Of a stretch of 19,522 bases of DNA, positions 1 through 7,964 are shown piece by piece. Under the pieces are notes generated by a model, which did not search any database, was not told where the DNA came from, and saw only the letters and a program-made list of their open reading frames with translations. The DNA comes from an uncultured Lachnospiraceae bacterium (GTDB lineage: Bacteria > Bacillota > Clostridia > Lachnospirales > Lachnospiraceae): the NCBI GenBank assembly GCA_937915975.1, contig CALGGL010000095.1, forward strand, positions 1-19,522, read 5' to 3'. Position numbers and translations under genes: made by a program. Position 1 is the first letter of the stretch, and every line of letters begins with the position of its first letter.

Positions 1-1
1 A

Positions 2-406
2 GATGATGAGGGGGCTTTGGAGATAGCCAAAAGGTCAAGAGGAACACCGAGACTTGCAAACAGATTTCTTAAAAGAGTACGTGACTTTGCAGAGGTTGAG
101 CATAGCGGAAAGATTGATTTTGAAGTCGCAAAGCAGGCACTTGACAGACTTGATGTGGATTCACTCGGACTTGATAACACAGACAGAAATATTCTTGAAA
201 CAATGATATATAAGTTTAACGGCGGACCTGTAGGACTTGATACATTGGCTGCAGCCATAGGTGAGGATCCGGGAACTCTCGAGGATGTATATGAACCGTA
301 TCTTATAAAAAATGGGTTTATTAATCGTACACCTCGTGGTAGAATAGTGACAGAGCATTGCTATAAGCATTTTGGCTTGGAAAATCTTATAGCTCATGAT
401 GAATGA
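2..406 (+). CDS. ruvB: Holliday junction branch migration ATPase RuvB, C-terminal part (5' end outside window)
   Basis: This is the 3' end of ruvB, whose hexameric ring drives branch migration of Holliday junctions with RuvA. The frame is open from the first bases, so the gene enters from the left. What remains, about 134 codons, holds the end of the small ATPase lid domain, with the sensor-2 motif RSRGTPR near the start, and the winged-helix DNA-binding domain. The winged helix shows [11 protein letters not shown], the [16 protein letters not shown] helix-turn-helix and the PYLIKNGFI...TPRGR ending typical of RuvB. The Walker A and B motifs lie upstream of the window. A TTG in frame at 17 could be mistaken for a start but is an internal Leu codon. 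The gene ends at TGA 404-406, 53 bp before zapA, with no terminator between them. Confidence 0.95.
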   Translation, partial: DDEGALEIAKRSRGTPRLANRFLKRVRDFAEVEHSGKIDFEVAKQALDRLDVDSLGLDNTDRNILETMIYKFNGGPVGLDTLAAAIGEDPGTLEDVYEPYLIKNGFINRTPRGRIVTEHCYKHFGLENLIAHDE

Positions 407-459
407 TATATTTTAATTAGCAAAAGAAAAAATAATAAGAAGCGTAAGGAGTATTAAAA

Positions 460-864
460 ATGGCAAATAAAATTGATATACCTGTTGTTATTAATGGAAA
501 GGTTTACACCTTAAGCGGTTATGAAGGTGAAGATTACCTTCAGAATGTTGCTACATATATTAACGGTAAAATTGCAGAATGTAAGACTTCGGATCAGTAT
601 AGAAGAATGAACACCGAATATCAGGGAGTTTTGCTTGCGCTTAATATAGCTGATGATTATTTTAAGGCCAAAAATCAGGCTGATAATATGGCTGCAGAGG
701 ATACAACCAAAGAACAGCAGCTTTATGATTTAAGACATGAGGTTATTGAGGCTCAGATTAAACAGGAATCAGCCTTGAAGATGATTGAGGAGTATAAGGA
801 GCAGATTAATGCTCTTCAAAGAAAAATTATTCAATTGGAATCCGAAAAAGGTAGAAATGACTAA
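460..864 (+). CDS. zapA: Cell division protein ZapA
   Basis: A 134-residue ZapA family protein, which binds FtsZ and bundles its filaments at the division septum. The N-terminal half carries the ZapA globular fold, with a short strand (IDIPVVINGKVYTLSG), then EDYLQNVATYINGKI, and an ALNIADDYF helix that is highly typical of the family. The C-terminal half, from about residue 75, is a charged helix rich in Glu, Gln and Lys, fitting the dimerising coiled coil. It is longer than minimal ZapA proteins of about 90-110 residues. The ATG follows a clear AAGGAG ribosome-binding site. The stop overlaps the next start by one base (TAATG at 862-866), which suggests translational coupling to the U32 gene. 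Confidence 0.92.
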   Translation: MANKIDIPVVINGKVYTLSGYEGEDYLQNVATYINGKIAECKTSDQYRRMNTEYQGVLLALNIADDYFKAKNQADNMAAEDTTKEQQLYDLRHEVIEAQIKQESALKMIEEYKEQINALQRKIIQLESEKGRND

Positions 865-3188
865 TGTTAAATTCTGAAATAGAAATTTTGGCACCCTGTG
901 GTTCGTTTGATATATTAAAAACTGCCATTAAAGCAGGCGCTGATGCCTGCTATATAGGTGGCAGTAGGTATGGTGCCAGAGCATATGCAGATAATTTATC
1001 CGATAATCAATTGGAAGCTGCCATCGACTATGCCCATATTCATGGTAAAAAATTATATCTTACAGTCAATACGCTAATAAAGGAAAGTGAATTATCCGAT
1101 GCTTTTTCTTACATCAAGGACTGCTATGAGGCAGGAATTGATGCTTTTATTGTGCAGGATTTGGGGCTGTTCAAACTTATTCATGATAATTTTTCCGATG
1201 TTCATATTCATTGCAGTACCCAGATGAATATTACTTCGTATCATGCTGCCTCATATATGAAAAAAATGGGAGCTTCGAGAATTGTTACAGCAAGGGAAAT
1301 GAAGCTGGAAGATATTAGGGAAATTAAGGAAAAGGTTGACGTAGAGATAGAAACTTTTGTTCATGGAGCCATGTGTTATTCTTACAGCGGTCAATGTCTA
1401 ATGAGTTCTCTTGCAGGAGGACGAAGCGGTAACAGGGGAAGATGTGCTCAGCCCTGCAGAAAATGCTATGACGGAGAATACATTTTATCCATGAAGGATA
1501 TGTGTACGCTTTCATATATTCCAAAGCTTGCAGAAGCAGGTATTGATTCCTTTAAGATAGAAGGAAGAATGAAAAACGAGTATTATGTTGCATCGGCTGT
1601 GGATGCATATAAGGAGCTTACGGAGGATTATCTTAAGGGCGGTTTTTCCGAAGAAAAAGCAAAGAAATATGAATTCAGACTTGCAAATATCTATAACAGA
1701 GGGGGCTTTTGCAAAGGTTATTTCTTTATGCATAACGGACCGGAAATGATATCCAAAAACAGACCTAATAATCAGGGCGTTAAAATAGGAAGACTTGCTT
1801 TTGTAAAGGACGGAAAGGTTTTTATTGATTTATGTGAGGATATTTTTAAGGGAGATATTCTTGAAATAAAAACAAATAATAATGAAGTTATTGAGATTAC
1901 TTCGGGAAATGATTATGCTTCGGATACAAAGGTTTCTTTAAATGCGCCAAAGACCAGACAGCTTGTTATAAATCAGGATATATACAGAACAAGATGTAAA
2001 AAGATACTTGATGATGTTCTTTTATCAGAAAAGAGAGGAAGAATCGGATTAATCGGATATCTAAAAGCAAAAAAAGGCGAGGCATTATCTTTTGAAATTA
2101 AGGAATCAAAGCTTAATAATCCGGCTATTGTTAAGATAACCTCAGATACAATTGAGGCATCAAAAACATCGGACGCTGATGAGGACATGATAATCTCAAA
2201 GCTTTATCAGACAGGCGATACGGATTATTATTTTGAGGATATTTTATTGGATGTGGATAAAGATGCGTTTGTTCCGGCAGGCCTTGTTAAGAAGGTTCGA
2301 AGAGAAGCTATATCAAGTCTGGAAAATGTTATAAAAAAGAGTTATAAAAGAAAAACAGATGCCGTATATCAAAAAAATTCTTGTTTTTTCAATGACTTTG
2401 ATGAAACCGTTAGCACAATAAGACTAAAGGTTGGAGTTAAAAACCTTATGCAGTTAAGGACTGTTATAAAGCATCCGGGCTTATACGGAATTTATATGGA
2501 TAAAAGTCTTTACTTGGATATAAAGAATGAGGAAATATATAAGGAACTAAAAAAACGCAATATAAAAATATATATTGAGCTTCAATATGTTGTAAACAAT
2601 AGTTTTGACGGCTTGGATTATCTCAATGATATGGAGTATGACGGTATATATATAAGAAATATTGATGCATTTTCATCCGAAATAGACTATAATAAGGATA
2701 TTGTTTTGGGTTCAGGGGTATATGCTTACAATAATTTAGCAAGAAGCTTTATGTGTGACAGGTTTTCTGATGCGGTTTTTGAAATACCGAAGGAGCTTAA
2801 TATAAGCGAGATAAAATGCTTAAATGATAAACCGGCAGAACTTTGTATATATGAATATCAGCAGGTAATGCTTTCCAATAATTGTGTTAAAAAGAGCAGA
2901 GGAAACTGTAACAAAAAGAGCGAATTTTCAAAAATTACCGATGATAAGGGGAATTCCTTTTTTACCTATTCAAAATGTGATGAATGTATAAATGTTACTT
3001 ATAACGGTATACCTTTCCTCATATTTGATAAAAAGGAGCTTATAAATCTTAAGGGTGTTAAATATTATCGTATTAATTTTACCTTAGAGGATGAAATTAT
3101 GGTGGACAAGATAATGAACTGTTATAATGATAAAGTAAAACCCGATTTTGTCATTACAACCGGTCATATGCATAGAGGTGTTGAATAA
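864..3188 (+). CDS. U32 family protein with DUF3656 region (RlhA/TrhP-like RNA hydroxylation family)
   Basis: A 774-residue member of the family annotated as peptidase U32. Characterised relatives include RlhA, TrhP and UbiU/UbiV, which take part in prephenate-dependent hydroxylation of 23S rRNA, tRNA or ubiquinone, so a protease role is doubtful. The N-terminal third is the TIM-barrel-like U32 domain, opening with EILAPCGSFDILKTAIKAGAD. It carries HGAMCYSYSGQC and GRCAQPCRKCY, which give Cys171, Cys178, Cys194 and Cys198, a spacing like the four cysteines that hold a [4Fe-4S] cluster in relatives. The remaining part fits the DUF3656 and C-terminal extension seen in Clostridia. RlhA-like RNA hydroxylation is my preferred role, by inference from architecture only. 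The start overlaps the zapA stop. Confidence 0.85.
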   Translation: MLNSEIEILAPCGSFDILKTAIKAGADACYIGGSRYGARAYADNLSDNQLEAAIDYAHIHGKKLYLTVNTLIKESELSDAFSYIKDCYEAGIDAFIVQDLGLFKLIHDNFSDVHIHCSTQMNITSYHAASYMKKMGASRIVTAREMKLEDIREIKEKVDVEIETFVHGAMCYSYSGQCLMSSLAGGRSGNRGRCAQPCRKCYDGEYILSMKDMCTLSYIPKLAEAGIDSFKIEGRMKNEYYVASAVDAYKELTEDYLKGGFSEEKAKKYEFRLANIYNRGGFCKGYFFMHNGPEMISKNRPNNQGVKIGRLAFVKDGKVFIDLCEDIFKGDILEIKTNNNEVIEITSGNDYASDTKVSLNAPKTRQLVINQDIYRTRCKKILDDVLLSEKRGRIGLIGYLKAKKGEALSFEIKESKLNNPAIVKITSDTIEASKTSDADEDMIISKLYQTGDTDYYFEDILLDVDKDAFVPAGLVKKVRREAISSLENVIKKSYKRKTDAVYQKNSCFFNDFDETVSTIRLKVGVKNLMQLRTVIKHPGLYGIYMDKSLYLDIKNEEIYKELKKRNIKIYIELQYVVNNSFDGLDYLNDMEYDGIYIRNIDAFSSEIDYNKDIVLGSGVYAYNNLARSFMCDRFSDAVFEIPKELNISEIKCLNDKPAELCIYEYQQVMLSNNCVKKSRGNCNKKSEFSKITDDKGNSFFTYSKCDECINVTYNGIPFLIFDKKELINLKGVKYYRINFTLEDEIMVDKIMNCYNDKVKPDFVITTGHMHRGVE

Positions 3189-3189
3189 A

Positions 3190-4602
3190 ATGGTTAATAT
3201 TATTTGTGAAATATCAAAATATCTGATTATTTTATTTATGGTTCTTTATACGGTCAAGTGTTTTACAATTCTGTCGGCTAAGGATGAAGAATCAAGGAGA
3301 AAAAAACTGAATAAGCAGATTGGTTATGTCTTTGTTATACATTTTCTGTGTTATCTGACGCTATATCTCAGAATGGGAAGCATAAAGCTTCTTATATTTT
3401 ACGGAATGCAGATTTTTGTAGCAATCTTTTATATGGTTGTATTTCATACGATATACAAGGATTCTTCAAGATTATTGACTAACAATACTGCTTTTTTGCT
3501 TTTAATCGGATATACGATACTTACAAGACTTGATTTTAATTTGGCTGTTAAGCAGTTTATATTTGCTACAGTCGCATTGGTTGTAACGGCTTTTATTCCG
3601 TTTATTATGGATAAATGGAGAAACCTAAGGAAATACGGTGTATTCTATGGTATTATCGGAATTATGTTTCTGCTTACCGTCTGGGTTCCGGGACTTGGAA
3701 AAGAGGTTTATGGTTCGAGAAACTGGATAAGTATCCATGGTTTTTCACTTCAGCCTATGGAGTTCGTTAAGATAATATTTGTTATGTTTGTTGCAAGTAT
3801 GCTTGTAAAGGCAAATACCTTCGGTGATTTATTCATTAATGCTGTTATTTCCGCAAGCTATATGGGTGTTCTTGTTCTTGAAAAGGATCTCGGAGCAGCC
3901 GTTATATTTTATGTAACATATGTATTTATGGTATATCTTGCAACGTCAAGACCGATTTTTCTTATAGGAGGTCTTGGACTCGGAGTTTTAGCGGTATTCG
4001 GCGGATATATGCTTTTTAAGGATTCACTGTTCAGGCATGTTATGGTCAGGGTTGAGGCATGGAAAAATCCTTTTGCCAATATAGATACCGGCGGATATCA
4101 GGTTGCACAATCCTTATTTGCAATGGGTACCGGTGGATATGTAGGCTCAGGTCTCGGAAACGGAAAAGCGGATACCATTCCTGTCAGTGAAAGTGATTTC
4201 ATATTTTCCGCTATAAGCGAAGAACTCGGAGTTATATTCGGTTTAGCGCTTATACTTGTAATAATCAGCATATTTATATCCTTTGTAAATATTTCAATGA
4301 AGTCAAGGAAGGCATTCTATAAATATTTAGCCTTTGGATATGCATCCATATACATACTTCAATCATTTTTAAATATCGGAGGAGTAACCAAATTCATACC
4401 TTCGACAGGAGTGACACTTCCGCTTGTAAGCTATGGTGTAAGCTCGGTTTTGAGCACATTAATTATATTTTCAATTATTCAGGGTATATGTGTAATAAGT
4501 AATAAAGAGGCGGCTAAGAATGAAAAGGAAAAAGAACGTATCAGAGCAATTAAACAACAATATGAATATGCAGCAGCCTATAATCCTTACCGACAAGGAT
4601 GA
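3190..4602 (+). CDS. SEDS family peptidoglycan glycosyltransferase (FtsW/RodA/SpoVE)
   Basis: A 470-residue polytopic membrane protein of the SEDS family, which polymerises lipid II into glycan strands and works with a class B PBP. About ten hydrophobic segments are visible. Family motifs are SRNWISIHGFSLQPMEFVK near residues 176-194, LEKDLGAAVIFY, the GGYQVAQSLFAMGTGG loop, SESDFIFSAISEELG with the likely catalytic Asp at residue 336, and a final STGVTLPLVSYGVSS. I chose ATG 3190 because AGAGGTG stands nine bases upstream; an upstream in-frame TTG at 3148 lies inside the U32 gene and has no such site. Which of FtsW, RodA or SpoVE it is cannot be settled here. The tail overlaps the next gene by 83 bases. 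Confidence 0.93.
   Translation: MVNIICEISKYLIILFMVLYTVKCFTILSAKDEESRRKKLNKQIGYVFVIHFLCYLTLYLRMGSIKLLIFYGMQIFVAIFYMVVFHTIYKDSSRLLTNNTAFLLLIGYTILTRLDFNLAVKQFIFATVALVVTAFIPFIMDKWRNLRKYGVFYGIIGIMFLLTVWVPGLGKEVYGSRNWISIHGFSLQPMEFVKIIFVMFVASMLVKANTFGDLFINAVISASYMGVLVLEKDLGAAVIFYVTYVFMVYLATSRPIFLIGGLGLGVLAVFGGYMLFKDSLFRHVMVRVEAWKNPFANIDTGGYQVAQSLFAMGTGGYVGSGLGNGKADTIPVSESDFIFSAISEELGVIFGLALILVIISIFISFVNISMKSRKAFYKYLAFGYASIYILQSFLNIGGVTKFIPSTGVTLPLVSYGVSSVLSTLIIFSIIQGICVISNKEAAKNEKEKERIRAIKQQYEYAAAYNPYRQG
4505..4510 (+). promoter_or_regulatory. Ribosome-binding site that fixes the PBP start inside the SEDS gene
   Basis: AAGAGG stands nine bases before ATG 4520. The later in-frame ATGs at 4562 and 4568 have only an AT-rich, AAC-rich stretch before them with no Shine-Dalgarno match. 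The site therefore supports the long overlap with the SEDS reading frame. Confidence 0.55.
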
Positions 4603-6055
4603 GGAATTTCTTGAGAAGGAAAAGCAAAGAGCTGAAAACAACAGAAAAAAGAATAAGCCTATACTTGTAATTACTTATTTTATGGTTGCGGTTTTTGTAA
4701 GTATGATGGCTTATGTTGTATATTTTATGCAATTTAAGGCAAGTACCGTTATTGCGAATTCAAGAAACGGAAGACAAAATTCTTTTGCCGAGGTTGTGGA
4801 ACGCGGTGACATCATTACAAGTGACGGTGTTGTTATAGCTACAAGCTCAACAGATGAAGAAGGTAATACAACAAGGAGCTATCCGTACAATAATATGTTT
4901 GCGCATGTTGTCGGTTATGACAGCTACGGTAAGACCGGGCTTGAGCTTCAGGCTAATTTTTATCTTCTTCGAAGTCATATAAATATATTTGAAAGAGTTT
5001 ACAGAGAATTCAAGGAAGAAAAAAACAGAGGTGATAATGTCATAACCACAGTTGATTTTAAGCTTCAGGAAGCGGCATATAATGCACTCGGAGGTTGTAA
5101 CGGTGCGGTTATTGTAATGGAACCGTCAACAGGCAGGATTTTATGTATGGTTTCCAAGCCTGATTATAATCCAAATGATATAGACAACGTATGGGCATAT
5201 CTGCATTCGGATGAGGGCTCGGAAAGTACTGTGCTTTTGAACAGGGCAACTCAGGGGCTTTATGCACCCGGTTCAACCTTTAAGGTTGTAACTTTACTTG
5301 AATATATACGAGAAAATCCTTATGATTATGATTTATATGAATATGACTGTTCGGGCAGTGAAATATATGCAGGCGTTAATATTCATTGTTATGATTCAAC
5401 TGCTCACGGACATGAAAGCCTTGCTGATTCACTTGCATACTCGTGTAATTCATCCTTTGCCAATATAGGTATGGGTCTTGATTTTGGTTCTTATAATGAA
5501 ACGGCAAATGAGCTATTGTTTAATTCCGAGCTTCCTTATGAAGGAGAATTTAATTCCTCGTATTTTGAAATAACAGCCGAATCTCCAAGAGATGCCATGC
5601 CTCAGACGGCTATAGGACAGGGAGAAACAAGGATTACTCCGTTGCATAATCTTATGATTGTATCTGCTATAGCAAATGGCGGACAGCTTATGAAACCTTA
5701 TCTTATAGATTCGATAGAAAATGATGACGGAGCAACTATTAAAACTTTTAAAGGTAAATCGTACGGAAATCTTATGACTGCCGAAGAGGCGGCTATACTA
5801 AAAGAATATATGAAGGGAGTTTGCGATTACGGTACGGCGGCGAGATTTTTTTCCGGGGCTTCCTATGATGTAGCAGGTAAGACCGGTACTGCCGAATATG
5901 ATAATGAAGGTAATTGTAATTCCTGGTTTATAGGCTTCAGTAATCCCGATAATCCTGATATATGTGTAAGTGTCGTTGTTGAGGACTATAATTCTAACGG
6001 AGTATCTGCAACGGGTGTTGCCAAGAGTGTTTTCGATGCTTATTATAACAGATAA
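4520..6055 (+). CDS. Class B penicillin-binding protein (peptidoglycan D,D-transpeptidase)
   Basis: A 511-residue bitopic enzyme that cross-links stem peptides, very likely the partner of the SEDS polymerase just upstream. A charged cytoplasmic start of about 46 residues leads to one membrane segment (about 47-70). A short dimerisation region follows, with VERGDIITSDGVVIA, where class B PBPs often have RG.I.DRNG. The transpeptidase domain has SxxK as STFK (Ser252), SxN as SCN (Ser308), and KTG as KTGTAE (Lys454). The small dimerisation module resembles the PbpA type paired with RodA in Actinobacteria and many Clostridia rather than the larger FtsI type; that comparison is from memory. The gene overlaps the SEDS gene by 83 bases in another frame. 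It is followed by a new promoter. Confidence 0.93.
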   Translation: MKRKKNVSEQLNNNMNMQQPIILTDKDEEFLEKEKQRAENNRKKNKPILVITYFMVAVFVSMMAYVVYFMQFKASTVIANSRNGRQNSFAEVVERGDIITSDGVVIATSSTDEEGNTTRSYPYNNMFAHVVGYDSYGKTGLELQANFYLLRSHINIFERVYREFKEEKNRGDNVITTVDFKLQEAAYNALGGCNGAVIVMEPSTGRILCMVSKPDYNPNDIDNVWAYLHSDEGSESTVLLNRATQGLYAPGSTFKVVTLLEYIRENPYDYDLYEYDCSGSEIYAGVNIHCYDSTAHGHESLADSLAYSCNSSFANIGMGLDFGSYNETANELLFNSELPYEGEFNSSYFEITAESPRDAMPQTAIGQGETRITPLHNLMIVSAIANGGQLMKPYLIDSIENDDGATIKTFKGKSYGNLMTAEEAAILKEYMKGVCDYGTAARFFSGASYDVAGKTGTAEYDNEGNCNSWFIGFSNPDNPDICVSVVVEDYNSNGVSATGVAKSVFDAYYNR

Positions 6056-6063
6056 TGATTGTC

Positions 6064-6092
6064 TTGATATATATTGATTTTTTTGATATAAT
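6064..6092 (+). promoter_or_regulatory. Sigma-A-type promoter for the Nudix gene
   Basis: TTGATA (6064-6069) and a perfect TATAAT (6087-6092) are separated by exactly 17 bp. Transcription should start near 6099, about 44 bases before the Nudix ATG. It lies immediately after the PBP stop, so it separates the Nudix gene from the upstream cell-wall cluster. Confidence 0.75.
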
Positions 6093-6142
6093 TAACAAGA
6101 TGTATGACACACCAATCTTTTTAGATAGCAGGAGGAATTGCA

Positions 6143-6595
6143 ATGGTAGAAGCAACAAGCTGTGGTGGTGTGGTAATCTTTCGAGGCAAGGTGTTATTGC
6201 TTTACAAAAATTACAAAAACAAGTATGAAGGTTGGGTTTTACCTAAGGGTACTGTAGAGGAAAATGAGGAGTATAACGAAACGGCGTTACGAGAAGTTAA
6301 GGAAGAAACAGGGGTTGCTGCTCAGATAATTAAGTACGTAGGAAAAAGTAATTACACATTTAATACTTCATATGATGTTGTGAACAAAGACGTTCATTGG
6401 TATCTTATGATGGCTGACAGCTATTACAGTAAGCCACAAAGAGAAGAGTATTTTTTGGACTCAGGTTACTACAAGTATCATGAGGCGTATCATCTTCTTA
6501 AATTTCCCAATGAAAAGCAGATTCTTGAACAGGCTTATTCGGAATATACGACATTGAAGCAAAATAATCTGTGGGGAAGTAAGAAGTATTTTTAA
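6143..6595 (+). CDS. Nudix hydrolase (Ap4A hydrolase-like)
   Basis: A 150-residue soluble Nudix enzyme, which hydrolyses a nucleoside diphosphate linked to another group. The Nudix box at residues 36-58 fits GX5EX7REUXEEXGU at every position: G36, then a Glu-rich stretch, then REVKEETGV. The preceding CGGVVIF...WVLPKG segment is typical of the dinucleoside tetraphosphate hydrolase (Ap4A) subgroup, so clearing of alarmone-like Ap4A is possible, but Nudix substrates cannot be read reliably from the motif. The start has a strong AGGAGG site. The gene has its own promoter and a hairpin after it, so it is probably monocistronic. It has no evident functional link to its neighbours. Confidence 0.9.
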   Translation: MVEATSCGGVVIFRGKVLLLYKNYKNKYEGWVLPKGTVEENEEYNETALREVKEETGVAAQIIKYVGKSNYTFNTSYDVVNKDVHWYLMMADSYYSKPQREEYFLDSGYYKYHEAYHLLKFPNEKQILEQAYSEYTTLKQNNLWGSKKYF

Positions 6596-6622
6596 ACGGC
6601 TAAAGCTTATAAGCTAATTTCA

Positions 6623-6654
6623 AAAGCCTCAGAGCTATATGTCTCTGAGGCTTT
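6623..6654 (+). terminator. Hairpin terminator after the Nudix gene
   Basis: A perfect 12-bp stem (AAAGCCTCAGAG with CTCTGAGGCTTT) closes an 8-base loop. The T tract is only three bases inside the stem and then breaks to CGATAT, so termination may be leaky and could let transcription reach the sortase gene. Confidence 0.6.
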
Positions 6655-6716
6655 CGATATAAAAAACGTATCTGAATTATTATATAGAGATAAAAAACAG
6701 TGTAAGGAAGATTTAT

Positions 6717-7775
6717 ATGGAAAACAATGATGAATTAATTCCGGAAATTAATATAGACGGTTTTTTGAAAGATTTATCTGAATCCGATATCGGTTCGGAA
6801 TCATCTGACATAAATGACAATAATCCGAATAAAGATAATGAATCTTTGGAAAAAGACAGTTCAGATGTCGAAAGAAAAAAAGATGTTGTAAAAAAACAGT
6901 TTCCTGATAATGATCTTGAAAACAATAAAAATAAGTTTTCTAAGAGAAAGAAAAAGAAGAAATTATATAAGATATTATATATAATTGCCATGACTGTTCT
7001 GATTAGCATATTTGTAGGCTGCTCTGTATATTTGATTGTTTATTTTTGGCAGGCAAAAAAAATTGATAAACAGGTCGATGAGCTTAAGCAGATGATTATT
7101 GAAGAGGATAGCAGTGAATATGAGGTTATCGAGGAAGAAACGATAGTTTCCGATAGCGGAGTAAAAACCGAATTTGTATATGTTAACGGAACAAAGGTAC
7201 AAAAGAAATTTGCCGGAATTTATGAAAAAAATAATGACTTTGTCGGTTGGCTAAAGATATCTGATACGGAGATCGATTATCCTGTTATGCAGACCTTGGA
7301 TGATGAGGAATATTATCTTCACAGAGACTTTGATAAGAATTATAACGGTAACGGTACTTTATTCATAGATACTGATGCCAATGTAAATATTCCGAGCGAT
7401 AATCTTCTTATTTACGGACATAATATGAAAAACGGAAAGATGTTTCATGATATTCTTAAATACGAGGATGAGGAATTTTATAATTCACATAAATATATCG
7501 AATTCGATACTATAAACGGTGATGGCAAATACGAAGTTATAGCGGCTTTCAGAACTGAAATCTATGATAAAAATTATACCGGATTTAAGTATTACACTTT
7601 CTTTGATGCATCCACATCTGTTGAATTTGATGAATATGTAAATGAATGCAAGCAAAGGACACCATATACTATAGATGCTACAGCTGCTTACGGTGATAAA
7701 CTTATTACACTTTCTACATGTGCTTATCATTCAGATGAAGGAAGATTTGTCGTTGTGGCAAAAAAGGTTGAATAG
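6717..7775 (+). CDS. Class B sortase with long acidic cytoplasmic tail
   Basis: A 352-residue membrane-anchored transpeptidase that would join surface proteins to peptidoglycan. An unusually long N-terminal tail of about 80 residues is rich in Asp, Glu, Asn and Ser and ends in KRKKKKK. One membrane segment follows (about 84-108), then a stalk, then the sortase fold. The catalytic triad is visible: His235 in YGHNM, Cys335 in LSTCAYH and Arg343 in GRFVVVAK. The TLDDEEYYLHRDF and GTLFID stretches and the long helix between His and Cys fit class B (SrtB). No candidate substrate with an LPXTG or NPQTN-like sorting signal is encoded nearby. AAGGAAG precedes the ATG. The product resembles the L,D-transpeptidase at 11455 in tail design. 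Confidence 0.92.
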   Translation: MENNDELIPEINIDGFLKDLSESDIGSESSDINDNNPNKDNESLEKDSSDVERKKDVVKKQFPDNDLENNKNKFSKRKKKKKLYKILYIIAMTVLISIFVGCSVYLIVYFWQAKKIDKQVDELKQMIIEEDSSEYEVIEEETIVSDSGVKTEFVYVNGTKVQKKFAGIYEKNNDFVGWLKISDTEIDYPVMQTLDDEEYYLHRDFDKNYNGNGTLFIDTDANVNIPSDNLLIYGHNMKNGKMFHDILKYEDEEFYNSHKYIEFDTINGDGKYEVIAAFRTEIYDKNYTGFKYYTFFDASTSVEFDEYVNECKQRTPYTIDATAAYGDKLITLSTCAYHSDEGRFVVVAKKVE

Positions 7776-7782
7776 GCATTTC

Positions 7783-7811
7783 TTGACATCAATTGTAAAA
7801 TGTGATATATT
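7783..7811 (+). promoter_or_regulatory. Consensus promoter of tRNA-Leu
   Basis: A perfect -35 TTGACA (7783-7788) and TATATT (7806-7811) are 17 bp apart. The expected start near 7818 leaves only about five bases of leader before the tRNA, fitting a stable RNA gene. The promoter begins just eight bases after the sortase stop. Confidence 0.8.
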
Positions 7812-7822
7812 TCGATTTGCTG

Positions 7823-7906
7823 GCCGGTGTGTCGGAATTGGCAGACGAGGCAGACTCAAAATCTGTTGCGGGCAACCGCGTGCGGGTTCAAGTCCCGCCA
7901 CCGGCA
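7823..7906 (+). tRNA. tRNA-Leu (anticodon CAA)
   Basis: An 84-base tRNA with a seven-pair acceptor stem (GCCGGTG with CACCGGC) and discriminator A at 7906. It has a five-pair anticodon stem with loop CTCAAAA (anticodon CAA at 7857-7859, reading UUG), a long variable arm (TGCGGGCAACCGCG region) as expected of a class II tRNA, and a GCGGG/CCCGC T stem around TTCAAGT. The 3' CCA is not encoded, so it must be added by the nucleotidyltransferase. The gene stands alone between its own promoter and terminator. Confidence 0.96.
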
Positions 7907-7908
7907 TG

Positions 7909-7940
7909 AAAAAAGAGGTTCATTTTGAACCTCTTTTTTT
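7909..7940. terminator. Bidirectional intrinsic terminator between tRNA-Leu and aroF
   Basis: GAGGTTCA and TGAACCTC form a perfect 8-bp core around a TTT loop. A-run and T-run flanks (7909-7914 and 7934-7940) extend the stem and give a U tract on either strand. It serves the tRNA on the plus strand and DAHP synthase, ending at 7965, on the minus strand. Confidence 0.9.
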
Positions 7941-7964
7941 ATATCAGCGGTAAAAATTTATGCT

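Noticed and set aside
3148..3189. TTG start giving the SEDS protein 14 extra residues
   Set aside because: It lies within the U32 gene and lacks a ribosome-binding site, whereas ATG 3190 has AGAGGTG at good spacing.
7675..7953. A 92-codon plus-strand frame running from the sortase end through the tRNA
   Set aside because: It overlaps the sortase, the tRNA promoter, the whole tRNA-Leu and its terminator, and resembles no protein.
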